Shown piece after piece: positions 12,545 through 25,220 of a DNA stretch of 64,000 bases. Both the position numbers and the translations under genes were made by a program. The notes below the pieces were generated by a model, which ran no database searches, was not told where the DNA came from, and saw only the letters and a list, made by a program, of their open reading frames with translations. The stretch is from Trileptium ribeirensis (taxonomy: Eukaryota > Nematoda > Enoplea > Enoplida > Thoracostomopsidae): positions 1-64,000 of the forward strand of contig JASANE010007210.1 in assembly GCA_030248225.1 (NCBI GenBank), in the 5' to 3' direction. Position 1 is the first letter of the stretch, and the number at the start of each line of letters is the position of its first letter.

Positions 12545-12893
12545 CTTTTTGGGAGGCTGAAAGCCATCTTCCGAGGGCCCAGCCACCCCACCCATGAACT
12601 TTGGACCTCGGTTCATGTATGAATATGCTAATATTCTTGAACAATGTAACATTCTTTGTTCTACAGTATTATTTTTGGACAGCAAAACTAGAGTGCGTAA
12701 ATCTTCGTTGTATCTTCGTTGTATCTTTTTGGGAGGCTGAAAGCCACCTCCCGAGGGTCCAGCCACCCCACCCATGAATTTTGGACCTCGGTTCATGTAT
12801 GAATATGTTAATATTCTTGAACAATGTAACATTCTTTGTTCTACAGTATTATTTTTGGACAGCAAAACTAGAGTGCGTAAATCTTCGTTGTAT
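12545..12893. repeat. 180-bp tandem duplication
   Basis: Two nearly identical units start at cttttt gggaggctga at 12545 and 12725. Each runs through the cccacccatgaa motif, ttggacctcggttcatg, to gagtgcgtaaatcttcg. Only a few substitutions separate them, so the duplication is recent. Long open frames on the minus strand here are a by-product. Confidence 0.9.
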
Positions 12894-13764
12894 CAATATA
12901 TGTTTATATTAATCTAACGTGAATATGTATGGAGCCGTAGCGGTAATCTTTATAGAAACGGATAACGAGAAAATTCTACAAATTCTGTTGCAAATTACGT
13001 TTTGTGGTTTTTATGCACCATTTATCATTACAATAATTTCGCAAGGCTGCTTTAAATTTTTGTTGAATTGAAATATTTGTAATTTCAACAGACAAACAAA
13101 ACATTTGTAATCTTGATTCCAAAACAGAGCTAGAAATGCAAAAGTTTGTTGCTGCTATATATAGATAAATCAAAATTATAAAATTGCATGTTTGTTTCAT
13201 ATCAGCCATTTCACCCAGGCTCAGAGCTATAGACCTGTTTACCTTTGTAACACTAGTTTTGTTTGAGGTGGTTTGTCTAGGTCCACCAAGACCTAGAAGT
13301 TTGCTCTTCATTAACATTTAGTAACATTTTTTATTATTTATCCATAACAATTTATGCAATGTAACACCTAATGTAATAATATCTAATATAATATAAAGTA
13401 AGCAGGAATGCAAAAATTTATTAACCCATTAATAAACTATGAGCAAAAATGTTTTAAAAGTGGCATGAGTGATGAATAAATTAATGATTTTTAGTCAAGA
13501 ATATGACTAAAGTGATTGTTTTCTTAACTCCATTGTTGAGAGATTCGAACGCTATAGAAGTCGGTGGTGGATATTCGAAACTTTAATGACTACAGTCCTA
13601 GCAGAAAAAGACGCAAATTAAGATAGTAAAACCAAGCCTTCCATATTTGTATATGTACAATTTATTGAAAAAATCAAGTATGACTATTCCTGTCCATCCT
13701 ACCATTGGTTTGTTATCTTTTGAACTTAAAGTTGTCAGTGATGCTAAAAACTTGATAATTATAG

Positions 13765-13905
13765 ATGCTTGCTTTCACGCTCACCATAACTGTCCTGCCG
13801 AAGCACAGTGCTTGCCGTTGAATCGGAACTCGTCAAAGGATTTCACTTGCAAGTGTCCCAATGGACGTATGTGGGATGGAACGAGCTGTACTACGACCGC
13901 CGACG
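13765..13905 (+). CDS. Exon F: EGF-like domain, six cysteines
   Basis: Acceptor gataattatag, donor GACG|GTAAAC, phase 1 at both ends. The translation starts DACFHAHHNCPAEAQC and continues to FTCKCPNGRMWDGTSC: six cysteines in EGF order, with the CxC turn followed by a G. The first cysteine directly follows the LDLa of exon E, the split codon giving N. Confidence 0.82.
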
Positions 13906-14189
13906 GTAAACGGATAATCACGATTTTCAAGTCCTGTTAGCTGGATTATCTTGAAACCCTAGTTTTGGAAAAAAATTGCTTACAGCGTTGTGTTTCATGT
14001 CATGTCTACAAACTATATATATACACTTATATGCATAAACGTGCTTTAAAAGTCCACTTTAGCTTGTATCGATAAATTCAGCACCATTAATAACTTTTAT
14101 ATGCATTCTTATCTCCTTGAAAATAATAAACTATGTAGACCTGTTAATTACAATTTTTAACATATTACTTCTTTATTGCGACTAGAAAT

Positions 14190-14310
14190 CATTGCTAACG
14201 AATTCGAACCAGGGCATGGTTGCAAGCGGCTTACACAAATCACTGAGTTTTTAAGAGTTGTTGCTCAGGTGCGTAAACAAGCTATAGAAGGGGAACGAAT
14301 AAAAGCGTGC
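14190..14310 (-). repeat. tRNA-derived SINE-like element
   Basis: The minus strand reads aaaaactcagtgattt, then gtaagccgcttgcaacc and ccctggttcgaattcg: a decayed A box and a near-perfect B box (GGTTCGAATTC). It resembles the copy at 5280-5480. It lies in the intron between exons F and G. Confidence 0.45.
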
Positions 14311-15821
14311 ATGCATAGAAACGCCATACGATTAACTCAATTAACGCAAGCTTCGCAATTTGTGTTGATGCAAATGCGCATGAAGGCGTTAACGCGTTAT
14401 TTTAGAAAAACAAATCTGCATAAATTTCATGAAATTTTCAACTGATTTAAACTTTGTGTAATTTTGACATAACTTTTAAAATAGTATATAAGCAATAATC
14501 GTAGCACAGCCATTGCGCTTTAAGTGATTTGTACGCACAGTTGTGACGAGTTAAGACGAGTGAGTTAGCACGAGTTTGAACGAGTTAAACGTTTTCCCGT
14601 CAAAGGAAGATTTGTTATTTAGGAATTAATATGCTGAGCGGTATAAGTTCTAAAACATACTGTAATAAATATATATCTAAACTTTGCGGTAGAAACATGC
14701 AAAGTAATCAATTACAAGTTACTTCAGATTCTAGTGTTTTTCACTAAACAGTACTTTAATATTTGAAAGTGTTAAAACTTTTATAATTTCCAGCTGCCAC
14801 AGTGCTTCAGGAAAACAAGCAAATTCGAATAAATGTATCCAATAATTATGTATTAAAGAATTTTACCAAAACATTATTACTGTGTATGAGTGCGGGACCA
14901 GTCATGCGGGAGTGAATTATGAGTCACAACGAACCTTATAGCCAAAAATATGCAGTAAATTTGTGAAAATTACATTTAAAAGTACGTTTTATGTGGTTTG
15001 TGACTGGTCTACACCCATCTATTTATTATCTAGATTTATTATAAACAGCAAAAATACGAACCAGTGAAATATTTTAGCTGCTAACCAGGCGTTTCTATTA
15101 ATTTTCAACGTATCACCAATCTTTGTTGTATTTACCGTATTAAGCTGTTTATACGATGTACAGATGATAATTTAGTGAAGTGGTAAATAAAAATAAATTT
15201 TTCAGTTCCATTAAGTTTGGGGCGGTAAGCAAGTTGCATACCAGTGTGCGAAACATTTCAGTGTACGAAAAGCGAACACGGTTAAGTCATGCAGAAATTA
15301 CATAAATTCGAAGCTTTTTTAAAAAACATTGCGCAACGAAAACATAGCTGGAATATTATTACGGTATATATTTCTAAAAAGTTCAGAAAATCTTAAACCC
15401 TTTTAACTTTGCATAGTCCAATTTTAGTATTGCATAAATTTTTGATTGAAGATACAGTTTTCGTAGCCGCAAACACTGAAAAAACACAGCATTTGCAATT
15501 ATTAATAAACTCTGAAATGAATTTATCAATCGATGCTTGTTTGGGTTTAAGTGCTTATACACGGATTATGTTAAATTGTGTCAACCGGGAATGTTCTTTT
15601 TATAATGGTCATAGCACTTCACGGATGCCAATTTATCATAGAAAAAGCTATTGAACAGGTTACAGGGCTAATTTGAATTCAACGAGTAAGTATTTATGTG
15701 AATCTTGGGTCTCAACAATCACGTTCTTCAAGACTGAAATTTTTATATTTGGTAGGATTGTATACTGCCGGCGAAATTTAGCACTTTTTCGAAACACCTT
15801 TATATGCGTGCGCGATTGCAG

Positions 15822-15935
15822 GAACTGCTCACTGTAATTCACTTGACAAATTTGCATGCTCGAACGGTGAACGATGTATTGATGACAGATTGGTGCTCGA
15901 TGGATACATTGACTGTACGGATAGATCTGATGAAG
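15822..15935 (+). CDS. Exon G: LDL-receptor class A module with four cysteines
   Basis: Acceptor gcgcgattgcag, donor GAAG|GTATTA, phase 1 at both ends. The translation HCNSLDKFACSNGERC, then IDDRLVLDGYIDC-TDRSDE, is a textbook LDLa repeat except that the fourth cysteine is replaced by L (VLDGYIDC against the usual CDGxxDC). The calcium-cage residues D, D, D and E are retained. The next exon supplies E-E-C across the intron. Confidence 0.85.
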
Positions 15936-16321
15936 GTATTACCTTTTATAGACTTGAATTGAATTTTGTTATTGGCTGAAAATTGAATACATGATTATTA
16001 CAACAAAAAAAATGGGAATACACATCTTAACTAAATACTTTTACTGCAATATGAGGAACAGTTTAAACATATAACGGAAACGTTTCTGTATTAATATAGT
16101 TGCCAGAATGGTGTGGCGCTGATCACCTACCGCTTTTCATCTCAGTTCCAATAGAATGGTATCTTGCTAAACCCGATTTTATATATCACAACGCTGTTGT
16201 CGCCGCAATAAGCTCTTTCAAATGGTTGCTGCTCAATTGAACCATAAATTGAGATAATTAGCGGTGATGGTTGAATCGATATTTTACATCCTCGATGCTT
16301 CGAATGTATATATTATTTCAG

Positions 16322-16456
16322 AATGCACTGCGTTCAATCTTCATTGCAGATCAAAATCATCTCCGTGCTCGTACGTTTTGAGCACTCACCGTCTGCAATG
16401 TGGATGCCCACCTGGCAGCAAACGAAACCAGAATGGACACTGTGTTGCTACCGATG
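16322..16456 (+). CDS. Exon H: EGF-like domain, six cysteines
   Basis: Acceptor tatatttcag-type (tattatttcag), donor GATG|GTAATA, phase 1 at both ends. It reads ECTAFNLHC, SSPC, LQCGCPPG, then GHC: six cysteines in EGF order with the CGCPPGS turn. It is the last module before the fibrinogen domain and ends in ATD, like exon F (TAD). Confidence 0.85.
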
Positions 16457-17239
16457 GTAATATTTAGTCATAAGTAGAAATTTTCGTATATAGCTTGGAT
16501 ATATACGCAAGATTTACATATTCGTATATTCGCATACTGTACGCGTCACATTGTCCGTATAGTAAATATATGCTAGTATGTAATGCTGAATTTAGCCGGA
16601 AAAATTTAACTAAAAATTTAAGTAAATTGTCTAACTCGCGAAAATATCTATTGTACCTTCAGCGAAAACATTGAGGAGTGTAGCCGTATCAATTTGATAT
16701 TTCTTATTTTAGCCTATTCCGCATCCTATTTCCAGTTTGGCCAACAGCTTTACCTCAATAACACTAGTATCTTGCAAGCGAGCGGAAAATGAGCGAGCAC
16801 GGTTGCCAAGAAGTATTCTAAGCTTACAGTATTAGCGTTAATGGTGTTTGCGTGCAATTTAAATTATGTTGTGTGAAAATGGTCCAACGATAAAGACCAC
16901 CCACAGTCTTGTAATGAAATGATACAGATACAACAGGTCTCAGACTGGAATACCATTGCATTCAGCTCAGCGTACTTCAAAACCTATATAAAAATGTTTC
17001 AACGGCCCCGCAACTCAATAGCATGTCAGAAAAGCAAAAACACATTGTGTGAGAATAGATCGGCAGACCCTAAACACCCACTATTCCTTGGAAGTATGCG
17101 ATATATCAACAACAGTTCTCCGACGGCAATATCATCGTAGTCATTGTATTTGAAAACACACAAACGAACATTGTGACGCTCCCACACCGCTTGCTTTTTG
17201 GGCCTATCTTGACCTGGAAGATGTGATTTGCGAGTTTTT

Positions 17240-17309
17240 TGTATTTTATTTGTTTATTCATTTGTTTATTCATTTGTTTGTAAATTTATTTATTTACATA
17301 TTTATGTAT

Positions 17310-17372
<63 letters not shown>

Positions 17373-18592
17373 TCTATTTCTTTATTTATTTATTAGTTTA
17401 CTTAATTGTGTATTTATTTTAATTATTTTTTATTTGTTTGTTTATTTATTTGTTTATTTATTTATTTTATTTATTTAATTATTTAATTATTTGCTTATTT
17501 ATTTTATTTATTTACTTGTTTATTTATTTATTGAATTATTTATTTATTTATTTAATTATTTATTTTTGTATGTATTTCAATTATTTATTTGTTTACATAT
17601 TTATATATTTATTTTATTTATTTATTTATTTATTTATTTGTATTTATTTATTTGTATTTATTTATTTTATATTTATTTATTTATTTATTTGTATTCATTT
17701 ATTTATTTTTATATTTTTATTTATTTTTATTTATTTATTTATTTATTTATTTACTTATTTATTTATGTATTTAATTATTTATTTGTTTATTTATTTGTTT
17801 AATAACTTATTTGTTAGTTTATTGGTTTGGTTATTTATTTATTTATTGTTTAAAAATTATTAAATGTATATATTTATTTGTTTATTTAATTTATGGATAT
17901 ATTATTTATTTACTTATTTGTTTAATTATTTATTTACTTATTTGTTTACTTATTTATTTGTTTATTTATTTGTTTATTCATTTATTTATTTAGTTATTTG
18001 TTTATTCGTTTATTCATTTATTTATTTTTGTATTTTTATTAGTTTGTTTATATATTTATTTGTTTCTTTATCTATTTATTTATTTACTTATTTTGTTCAT
18101 GTATTTATTTGTTTAATGTTTTATTTGGCTATTTATTTATTTGGATATTTTTTTGTTTATTTATTTATTTATTTATTTATTTATCTATTTATTTATTTAT
18201 TCATTTATCCACTTGTTTAGTTATTCATCTATTTATTTGGTAATCTATTTATTTGTTTGTTTTTTGATTTATGTATTTATTTGTTTATTTATTTATTCAT
18301 TTGTTTCTTTATTAAATTTTTACTTATTTATTTAATTGTTTATTTTTTGTTTATTTTATTTATTTTGTTATTTGTTTATTTATTTATTAGTTTATTCACT
18401 TATTTGTTTGTTCATTATTTATTTATTTATTTATTTATTTATGTATTTATTTATTTATTTATTGGTCTATTTATTTGTTTATTTATTTGTTTATTTCTAA
18501 ATTTATTTATTTATTTATGTATGTATTTGTTTAATTATTTATTGTTTACATATTTATTTGTTTATTTATTTTTTATTTATCTATTTATCGGC
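17240..18592. repeat. Imperfect (TTTA)n microsatellite, about 1.35 kb
   Basis: The tetranucleotide TTTA dominates with frequent TTTG, TTAA, TTCA and TATG variants. It occupies more than half of the intron between exons H and I of FReD gene 1. The apparent long frames coding for repeated YLFI are artefacts of the repeat. Confidence 0.97.
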
Positions 18593-19012
18593 CCTTAACA
18601 GGTTTAATCTGTAGTAAAGAAATTGGCGTTAAATTTTCTCTAAAACGAAAAGTTCCCCCGGTGTGTTTTTGGTGCACGTTATCCTCAATCGGTTCAAGAT
18701 ATAAAATCTACAACAACATTTCGCTACTACGACATATTTGGTCTAAATCATCCGAATGGGGGCTAAGGAAATTTATTGTTTAATTTGTGTTATAGCGTCG
18801 AAATTTTTATTTTTGATTTTGAACACACCATGGTGTATATTACTTAATATATATAATTTATAAAAGATGGCGTTAACTCTTGCTTACAACATAACATAGT
18901 GTGTGCGCATGTTAACTTTGAGTTCAGCAATTACAAGGCTTAAACTTTCATTGTACCGAATGTATTGTCTGTTATTAGGTAGGGTAAAACATAATGGTAA
19001 AATTTCTTACAG

Positions 19013-19167
19013 AAATCCACGACTGTGCTGGTATACAAATTCGAGGTAAAGGTGACAAGAATCGCCTGTATTACTATGTTGCGAAACGTGTTTGCACGAA
19101 ATCCAAATCCGACGACTGCATGACTATGGTACTTTGCGACTTCACTGCCCTCGGAGGTGGATGGACG
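19013..19167 (+). CDS. Exon I: fibrinogen-related domain, start
   Basis: Acceptor aatttcttacag (phase 1), donor GGACG|GTCAGA (phase 0). It opens DCAGIQIRGKG, includes LYYYVAKRVC, and ends LCDFTALGGGWT. The DC start and the CD...GGGWT block are the standard beginning of a fibrinogen-related domain. Two extra cysteines (RVC and DDC) lie between the usual pair; the paralogue at 28296 shares them, suggesting an additional disulfide in this lineage. Confidence 0.9.
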
Positions 19168-20401
19168 GTCAGATATACTTTGATTTTGACGTTATGTGAT
19201 ACTTACAAACATTTCGTATATAAATATTAATGTAATGAAGCTGGTGGATTAGACTTATACTTGAGTTCATTCAGGTGCTGTCACCTGGGCTGTACTTTTG
19301 TCAAGCCTCTTTGCGATATCAAAACCGATGTGCTCGCACAAATCGTGATTTTGTTTAAACGCGCGGACACGATGTCAGATCCTGGAAAACGTAGGAGGCT
19401 CTTTTCGCGGTTACTATTTTACGATTTAGTATCGCAAGTTACTGACCGCGTACAATTTCAAGCGCGATTCTATTCGAGTGTTAACCGCATCATTTTATCC
19501 ACACATACAACGCAGAGGTATGCGATTCAAGATGTCATTTGATGAAAGTAATCAAGCTTCAAAATTTGGCAAATGTGTGCGTACGCAAACTGCGTTCTTA
19601 CTGCACAGGGCTATTGTTAGCGTTCGCTAAGCTGCGAATATCAATTGAAGAATTATGACCGCAAATTTTGACCCGATTTCGATCGTGCACGTGACAGAAT
19701 AACAGCCACGGTGTACACACTGAAAGTGGCTTACGTATTCTGTCCCATTTGTCTGATTGTGAATGCTTTTATACACATACATTTCATATAAACAGAAGAG
19801 TTAATCTAATTACGTTAGACAGTTTGACTTACAGTCATTTTTATGTTGTTGTGAATACACGCATGCATATAATTTTCATATTTAAGTATTACGTACGTAC
19901 CCACACGCCATACTTACCCCCTCTGATGCCCGTCTCTCTATTTTCCCACTACTTGTCCGCGTGTCCAAATCACGCGGAAAATTTTAACTATTGTGCGCAA
20001 AATACAAAGTTATGAAGAAAAATTGGGTAATATTGTAATAAAAAATGAGGAAAAATTATTTTGCCATTCGTCCCGTCTTAGCTGATTATCTTTCCAGGTC
20101 TAGAATTTTCCTTAACAAAACTCAAAGCAAATTTAATAAAATTTAGTTTACTAAATCTATGCATAATGGATTTTATATACTTGTCTAACGTGAGGTTTTG
20201 TAGGATTTTATATCATCTTATGAGATATGGATTGATAGAGCAAACTTGGGAAACAAAATAACGATAAGGGTATTTGTGATAGCTAAGCTGTGAATATTAG
20301 GATCAATCATATTCATTTTTACTAAATTCATGTTTAGAGATGGTACTGTACAGGAAGAGTAAGTTTTTGATAGTTATTAATTATTTTAAATACCATTTTA
20401 G

Positions 20402-20501
20402 GTTATCCAGAAACGCGACAACCATAACCAAGAATTTTGGAAAACATGGCTCGAATATAAACACGGATTTGGAAGTGCGCGAAGCGGTGGTTATTGGATC
20501 G
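20402..20501 (+). CDS. Exon J: fibrinogen-related domain, second exon
   Basis: Acceptor taccattttag, phase 0 start, donor ATCG|GTAAAG, phase 1. It reads VIQKRDNHNQEFWKTW, then LEYKHGFGSARSGGYWIG. This matches the family block that follows GGGWTV: QxR, FxxxWxxYxxGFG, xxYWxG. The join to exon I restores GGGWT-VIQKR. Confidence 0.9.
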
Positions 20502-20626
20502 GTAAAGATTGCTTAAAATATCTCGGAATTGCATATTACACATAGAGTCCGTAGTATTAAATGCGACGATTGTGAAAAAATCAAATTTATGTGATATGTG
20601 TCATTTCCAACGCAATAAATTGATTG

Positions 20627-20905
20627 TTGTATAATATGAAAGGTTTAGTAAGATATTCCCAGCTTGTGTCCTGGTAGTTAGGTCCTCAAACATGGAATTA
20701 AGTTAAATTCGGTGACACTCACACCTCAATAAAGGTTTGTCGAAACGATGGCTGTGAGAGCTCAAAATGTTGTTTGTTGTACAATGTATATTTAGTAATT
20801 CATTCCCAGCTGCTGTCTTGGCAGTTGGACCCTACAACGTGGAATTACGATAAATTCGGTAACACTCATAACTCACTAATGGTTAGAAGGATAGATTGAT
20901 GTGAG
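20627..20905. repeat. Diverged ~150-bp tandem duplication
   Basis: Around 20652 the order attcccagc, tggtagtt, ggaattaagttaaattcggtgacactca recurs near 20801 as attcccagc, tggcagtt, ggaattacgataaattcggtaacactca. Two units are visible in the intron between exons J and K. Confidence 0.75.
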
Positions 20906-21932
20906 GGTTTTAAATACTAATAGTTTGATGCGAACTAGTAAGCTTTTGAGACTTAAATGAAACTTTGGTACATTCACGCCTTGAACTATAGACACAGAAA
21001 AAACTAAGTGCACTGCTTTACGTTATAAAATATGCAAATTTCCTTATTTCACTACAACATCTATCATTCCGCAACGGATCCACGGGTTTGACTAATTTTA
21101 GTTTAATATAAAGTCTTTGCTCTATATCCCTCGTTGCCAAGCAACGACCCATCAAAATCTCGAAATTTTTAAATCTAAGTAAGTACATGTTTTATTTGGG
21201 CAAAAATTTCTTGCTGGTGGTCTTGCTTCCTATTGTTTATGGAAAAATAAATTTTTAGGCCATTTATGTTAGAAAAATTAATTTAATGTTTTAAAGTACT
21301 CTCGGCGGCAGTTGCGAACTCGCCAGTCGAAGCACTAAGTATATTGTATTCCAAATACCTTATAACGTAATTTTTAGTTCTATTTAAAGCCTTTTTGTAG
21401 TGATGTTTAATTATTTCTTGAAATTTCTTCAGAAGTATTGCACAAGAAAATTGCCGCAGAGTGTAATTTGCATTTAATGACACAAAACGTGCTATGTATG
21501 AATGTACAAGCAGAATATTTATTATTTAAATGAAAGGTACCTTAAATGTAATTTATCAAATGTTTTCACAGCAGGAGAAATAGCAGAAACTAAATTCTGA
21601 CAGACTTTCCTGGTATCCCTAAGTGATAATTTCTAATTAAAAATCACCTTTAATAAAACTGAAGCTGGGGTTTAACACAAATATAGATATTCCTCAAAGA
21701 CTAGCAAAATTATTGTAAAAAGCTTTGCAATCACTGAATGCGACATTCCACTTTCAATTAGATATCCGTCCTGTTTTTAGCAAAATTTTAAAATCAAATA
21801 GTAAATTGTATAGAAAAAATGATGTTAAAACACAAATCAATATTATATTTATATTCAACAAACGACCACTTGTTCACTTAAAGTGCGAAAATGCGACTAA
21901 TTGTATACAACGGGATTATGAGAATTTTTCAG

Positions 21933-22103
21933 GCAATGAAATGATTCATCAAATTTTAAAGTATGGAAATCATACTTACGAATTATTGTTACGCTTAACC
22001 GTTGAAAATGGTGAAAATGTATACGAAAAATATGAACAATTTCACCTCGAGTCAGAGGCAGACGACTATCGAATTAAGATTGGACGGATGGTGTTCGGTG
22101 AAA
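21933..22103 (+). CDS. Exon K: fibrinogen-related domain, central exon
   Basis: Acceptor gagaatttttcag, donor GAAA|GTAAAC, phase 1 at both ends. The join to exon J gives IGN. The translation NEMIHQILKYG, YELLLRLTVENGE, YEKYEQFHLESEADDYRIKIG matches the family pattern N-x-x-I-H-x-L, YxLxxxL, YxxFxxxxExxxYxxxIG. Open frame upstream of the acceptor is not coding by this model. Confidence 0.87.
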
Positions 22104-23660
22104 GTAAACTAATGTTCTTCCACGGTTTTTGCCATAGGCACATGCTGATACTGTGTTTTTGTTTTTGTCGGAGTCTACATAATTATATCAGATAAAAGAT
22201 GTATGAAGTTTCAATTCTACCTACTCAGCTAGAATTTATAGAATACTCATCTCCATAGCACAACAGCATATTGAATGCATAAGTAGTATTAGTGCCATTT
22301 TAGGTGTTGGACGTTGTTATGTCGCCATTCAACAACTACGACAATACTAATTTTTCTATTAAAACACCATTCCACTTCATTAAATGACTTGCAAAATTTA
22401 ATATTAAGAGTAAGAAACCGTGCAAAGATGTGGAAGTACGATAATCATTACATGTGCTTATAGCGCATGTGCTTATATCAAAATCCTATTGCATTGAAAT
22501 GTTTGTTTGGTCGTGATCAAATTATTTATGTTAAAGAAATGCGGATATACTGAAAAAGTCTTGATGATTTTTGTTCTCTAAGTGAATGTTTGCTTACCTA
22601 TTAGAAGTGTAGTTGATAATTTTTTCAGGTCGTTTTTGAGTTGCTTAACACTTCGACAAGCTATTTACTCTATTCTTTTACATCATTTTTTGTAAACAGT
22701 AAGCTCCTAACTGCAACTATTTGACTAGCCTAGCCTGTCTGATTTGTGTATATCACTCACGCAGTTGATGGGGTGATGTATCATATGTTCAGCATTGTAG
22801 TGCTAGTAGATGAGGCTGTTTAAAATACACCTTTTAAAGGGGCTGCTATTATCTCAAACCGCTTTTTCAACATGGTCCTCTTAGCTACGGTGTTGGTATT
22901 ATTATGGTACAGTATAACAACCAGCAACGCAAACTACTGTGATAGATTTCTCTTAAGCAAAGCAGTAGTAATATTTTATGTCTTTAAAATGCTCACTAAT
23001 CTTATTTTTCAACTTCTATGGTCCAAAAAAATTTAACCCCCAAGCCACTTTTAAACCAACAATTTAAACTTTTGAAACCTGTGTATTTCGCTCTGCTGTT
23101 TTATTTTCAATTGAACATTGTCTTTAATTTTCGAAATGTGTGTACTTAGTTCCAACCGTAACGTGTATAAAACTCACGAGGTCTGTGAAGCTACCCTAAT
23201 CTTGCTGGTGGCGGTGAAAAACCTTTTAATGTTACTGTCATATGCTTAGCTATGGTACCTTTATGTTGCTAACCGAATGTCACGAAATTTTTAATAGTTC
23301 TTTTAAACCTTTCATGTTATTTTTCGCGATAATGTGTACAGCCTCTGTGAACTGGTACATGGTATTCAAATCAGAATATTTTATAATATATTGTACTGAT
23401 TTGATCATTCGAAACGGTAATTGTTGATTATCCTAGGATAGCTAAAATAAAATAAAGTTGTACAAATATTTCAGTATTTGTGTAAACGATAATTAAATTC
23501 TATATGTTCGTTTCATTATTGTTAAGACGAGCTCAAATCAATTGTTAGTGCGTGTTTTGCCAGTACTGTACCAAACGTCTTCAATTTTTGTTAACACATA
23601 ACAGTTTATTATTATTTACTTCTAAGGATTTGGAGGTACAATAATAAAAAAACTTTATAG
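22104..23660. other. Intron between exons K and L, nothing further recognised
   Basis: No coding motif, inverted repeat or array was recognised in this 1.56 kb intron. Confidence 0.5.
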
Positions 23661-23779
23661 AAAATCTCCTGGCATGGTGTAGCGATAAACGGTTTGGAAC
23701 ATGGGATCGGGATACCGACAACAATCCACGTGCGCACTGTGGTCTGTGGTTTCGGTCTGGTTGGTGGTTTGACCCTCAA
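23661..23779 (+). CDS. Exon L: fibrinogen-related domain, calcium-site exon
   Basis: Acceptor aaactttatag (phase 1), donor CTCAA|GTAAG (phase 0). It reads RFGTWDRDTDNNPRAHC, then GLWFRSGWWFDPQ. FxTWDRDxDN is the fibrinogen-domain calcium-binding loop and GWWF the hydrophobic core motif after it. Both acidic positions of DRDTD are kept, so calcium binding is plausible. The exon is exactly as long (119 bp) as its counterpart at 36613. Confidence 0.9.
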
Positions 23780-24379
23780 GTAAGAAAGTGTTGTTTAATA
23801 GTTGTTCCCAACTATTGTTAGGTTTTAGTGCTGCGTCAGATTCGAAAAAAAATATTTTTATACTTATTGTTACACAATTTGATTTATAGGTATATGTTAC
23901 ACCATCATACAGATTCCGGTATTTCAGATATTTAAGGGTGGTACGTAGATGCTGAGCAAATACAAAGCCTATTACTGATGGTTACACAAAGAAACCTCGC
24001 TCGATTCATTTCACATCGCTTGCAAAATAACAGTTTACAACGTCTATAACTGTCTTTCACAAAGCACTTTTCACAACATTGAAGAAAGGCCGATTATATT
24101 ATATATATTTAGATAGATAGGTATCTACATGTATATAGCATAACATTCTATGTGGCCACAACAATATTGTATAATACAAAATTTTAATATATACACTTGA
24201 GCAAGACATCATTGCATATATTATACTTTCCGGAAGTAGTAGTGAAGGAACACCACCTATTCTGCGTGTCGCAAAAATATAATTTTATTTGAAGGCGCAG
24301 AAACCAAACATATTTAAATAAATAACGGCAGACGGGATTAATTTTGTAAATTGATTTCGCCAAATTTCGTGCATAAACC

Positions 24380-25220
24380 CATTGAAAACCATTGAAAAGG
24401 TCTGATATACTCGTTCTTTACATTAGAAATCTCTTTACACCAAAACCATATATAGAATATATATTGCGCTTATACATAGAATATAGAATATAAAAATATA
24501 TTTATTTATTTATTTAGTTATTCTGTTTATTGAAAAACCTATTTAGACTATCTTTTCATGCCATACACGCGATACATAATCACACAAATCAAGACAGACT
24601 GCATTTTTGACATAGCAATGGCCGTCCCTAAATCCATTGAAACATACAGAAAAATCATGAAATATTCGCGCTAGTCTCTAGATAACAAACATTCAGCGTG
24701 CCGAAAAGCCTATGTATACACCATTCTTGATGTCATGTATGCAATACACAAGCAAACAACTTAGGACAATCTTAAATTTCTGAAGGTTAGATTCAAGGTC
24801 GATAAACCAATTAAAACATCAGCAAAGGTATAAAATCTATATTCTGGACTCTAGATAACACACTTTATCGTATTTTCCGTACCGAATAACTCACATATAG
24901 ACCATTTGAGATGTCCTGTATTACATAAAGCAAACAACTGAAGACAAACTATATTCATGAAATCGTTCTCCTCGACCCTAAACCCGATAAAAAGCTGAGA
25001 AGACTTGAAATATTTGTGCAGCACTGTGGATAACCAAATCATCGTGTTGAGCTTGCCGAAAAACATATATATATAGATCATTCTTGATGTCGTGCCCGCG
25101 ATACATAACCAAGCAAATGTAGATAGCTAAATTTTGGAAATCTGGTTCGTCGACCGTAAAATCCTTTGAACCACTGAAAAGGTATAACATAGCAAAAGAT
25201 AAAACATATTCAGCATGCTT
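24380..25220. repeat. Diverged ~178-bp tandem array, about four to five units
   Basis: The motif ttcttgatgtc(a/g)tg followed by caatacac/gatacata and aagcaaa recurs near 24547, 24724, 24906 and 25081, roughly every 178 bp. Each unit also contains tctagataac/ctgtggataacca and (a/c)gcttgccgaaaa. Units are strongly diverged, so the array is old. It lies in the last intron of FReD gene 1. Confidence 0.75.

Noticed and set aside
12542..12865. 107-codon minus-strand frame with an internal repeat
   Set aside because: It is produced by the 180-bp tandem duplication (a multiple of three) and has no domain similarity.
17228..18598. Several overlapping + strand frames coding for repeated Y-L-F-I residues
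   Set aside because: They are direct translations of the TTTA microsatellite; every frame is open because the repeat has no stop.
21725..21932. Open frame upstream of FReD exon K as coding
   Set aside because: A strong acceptor at 21932 joins in phase with exon J, and the upstream residues do not match the fibrinogen domain.
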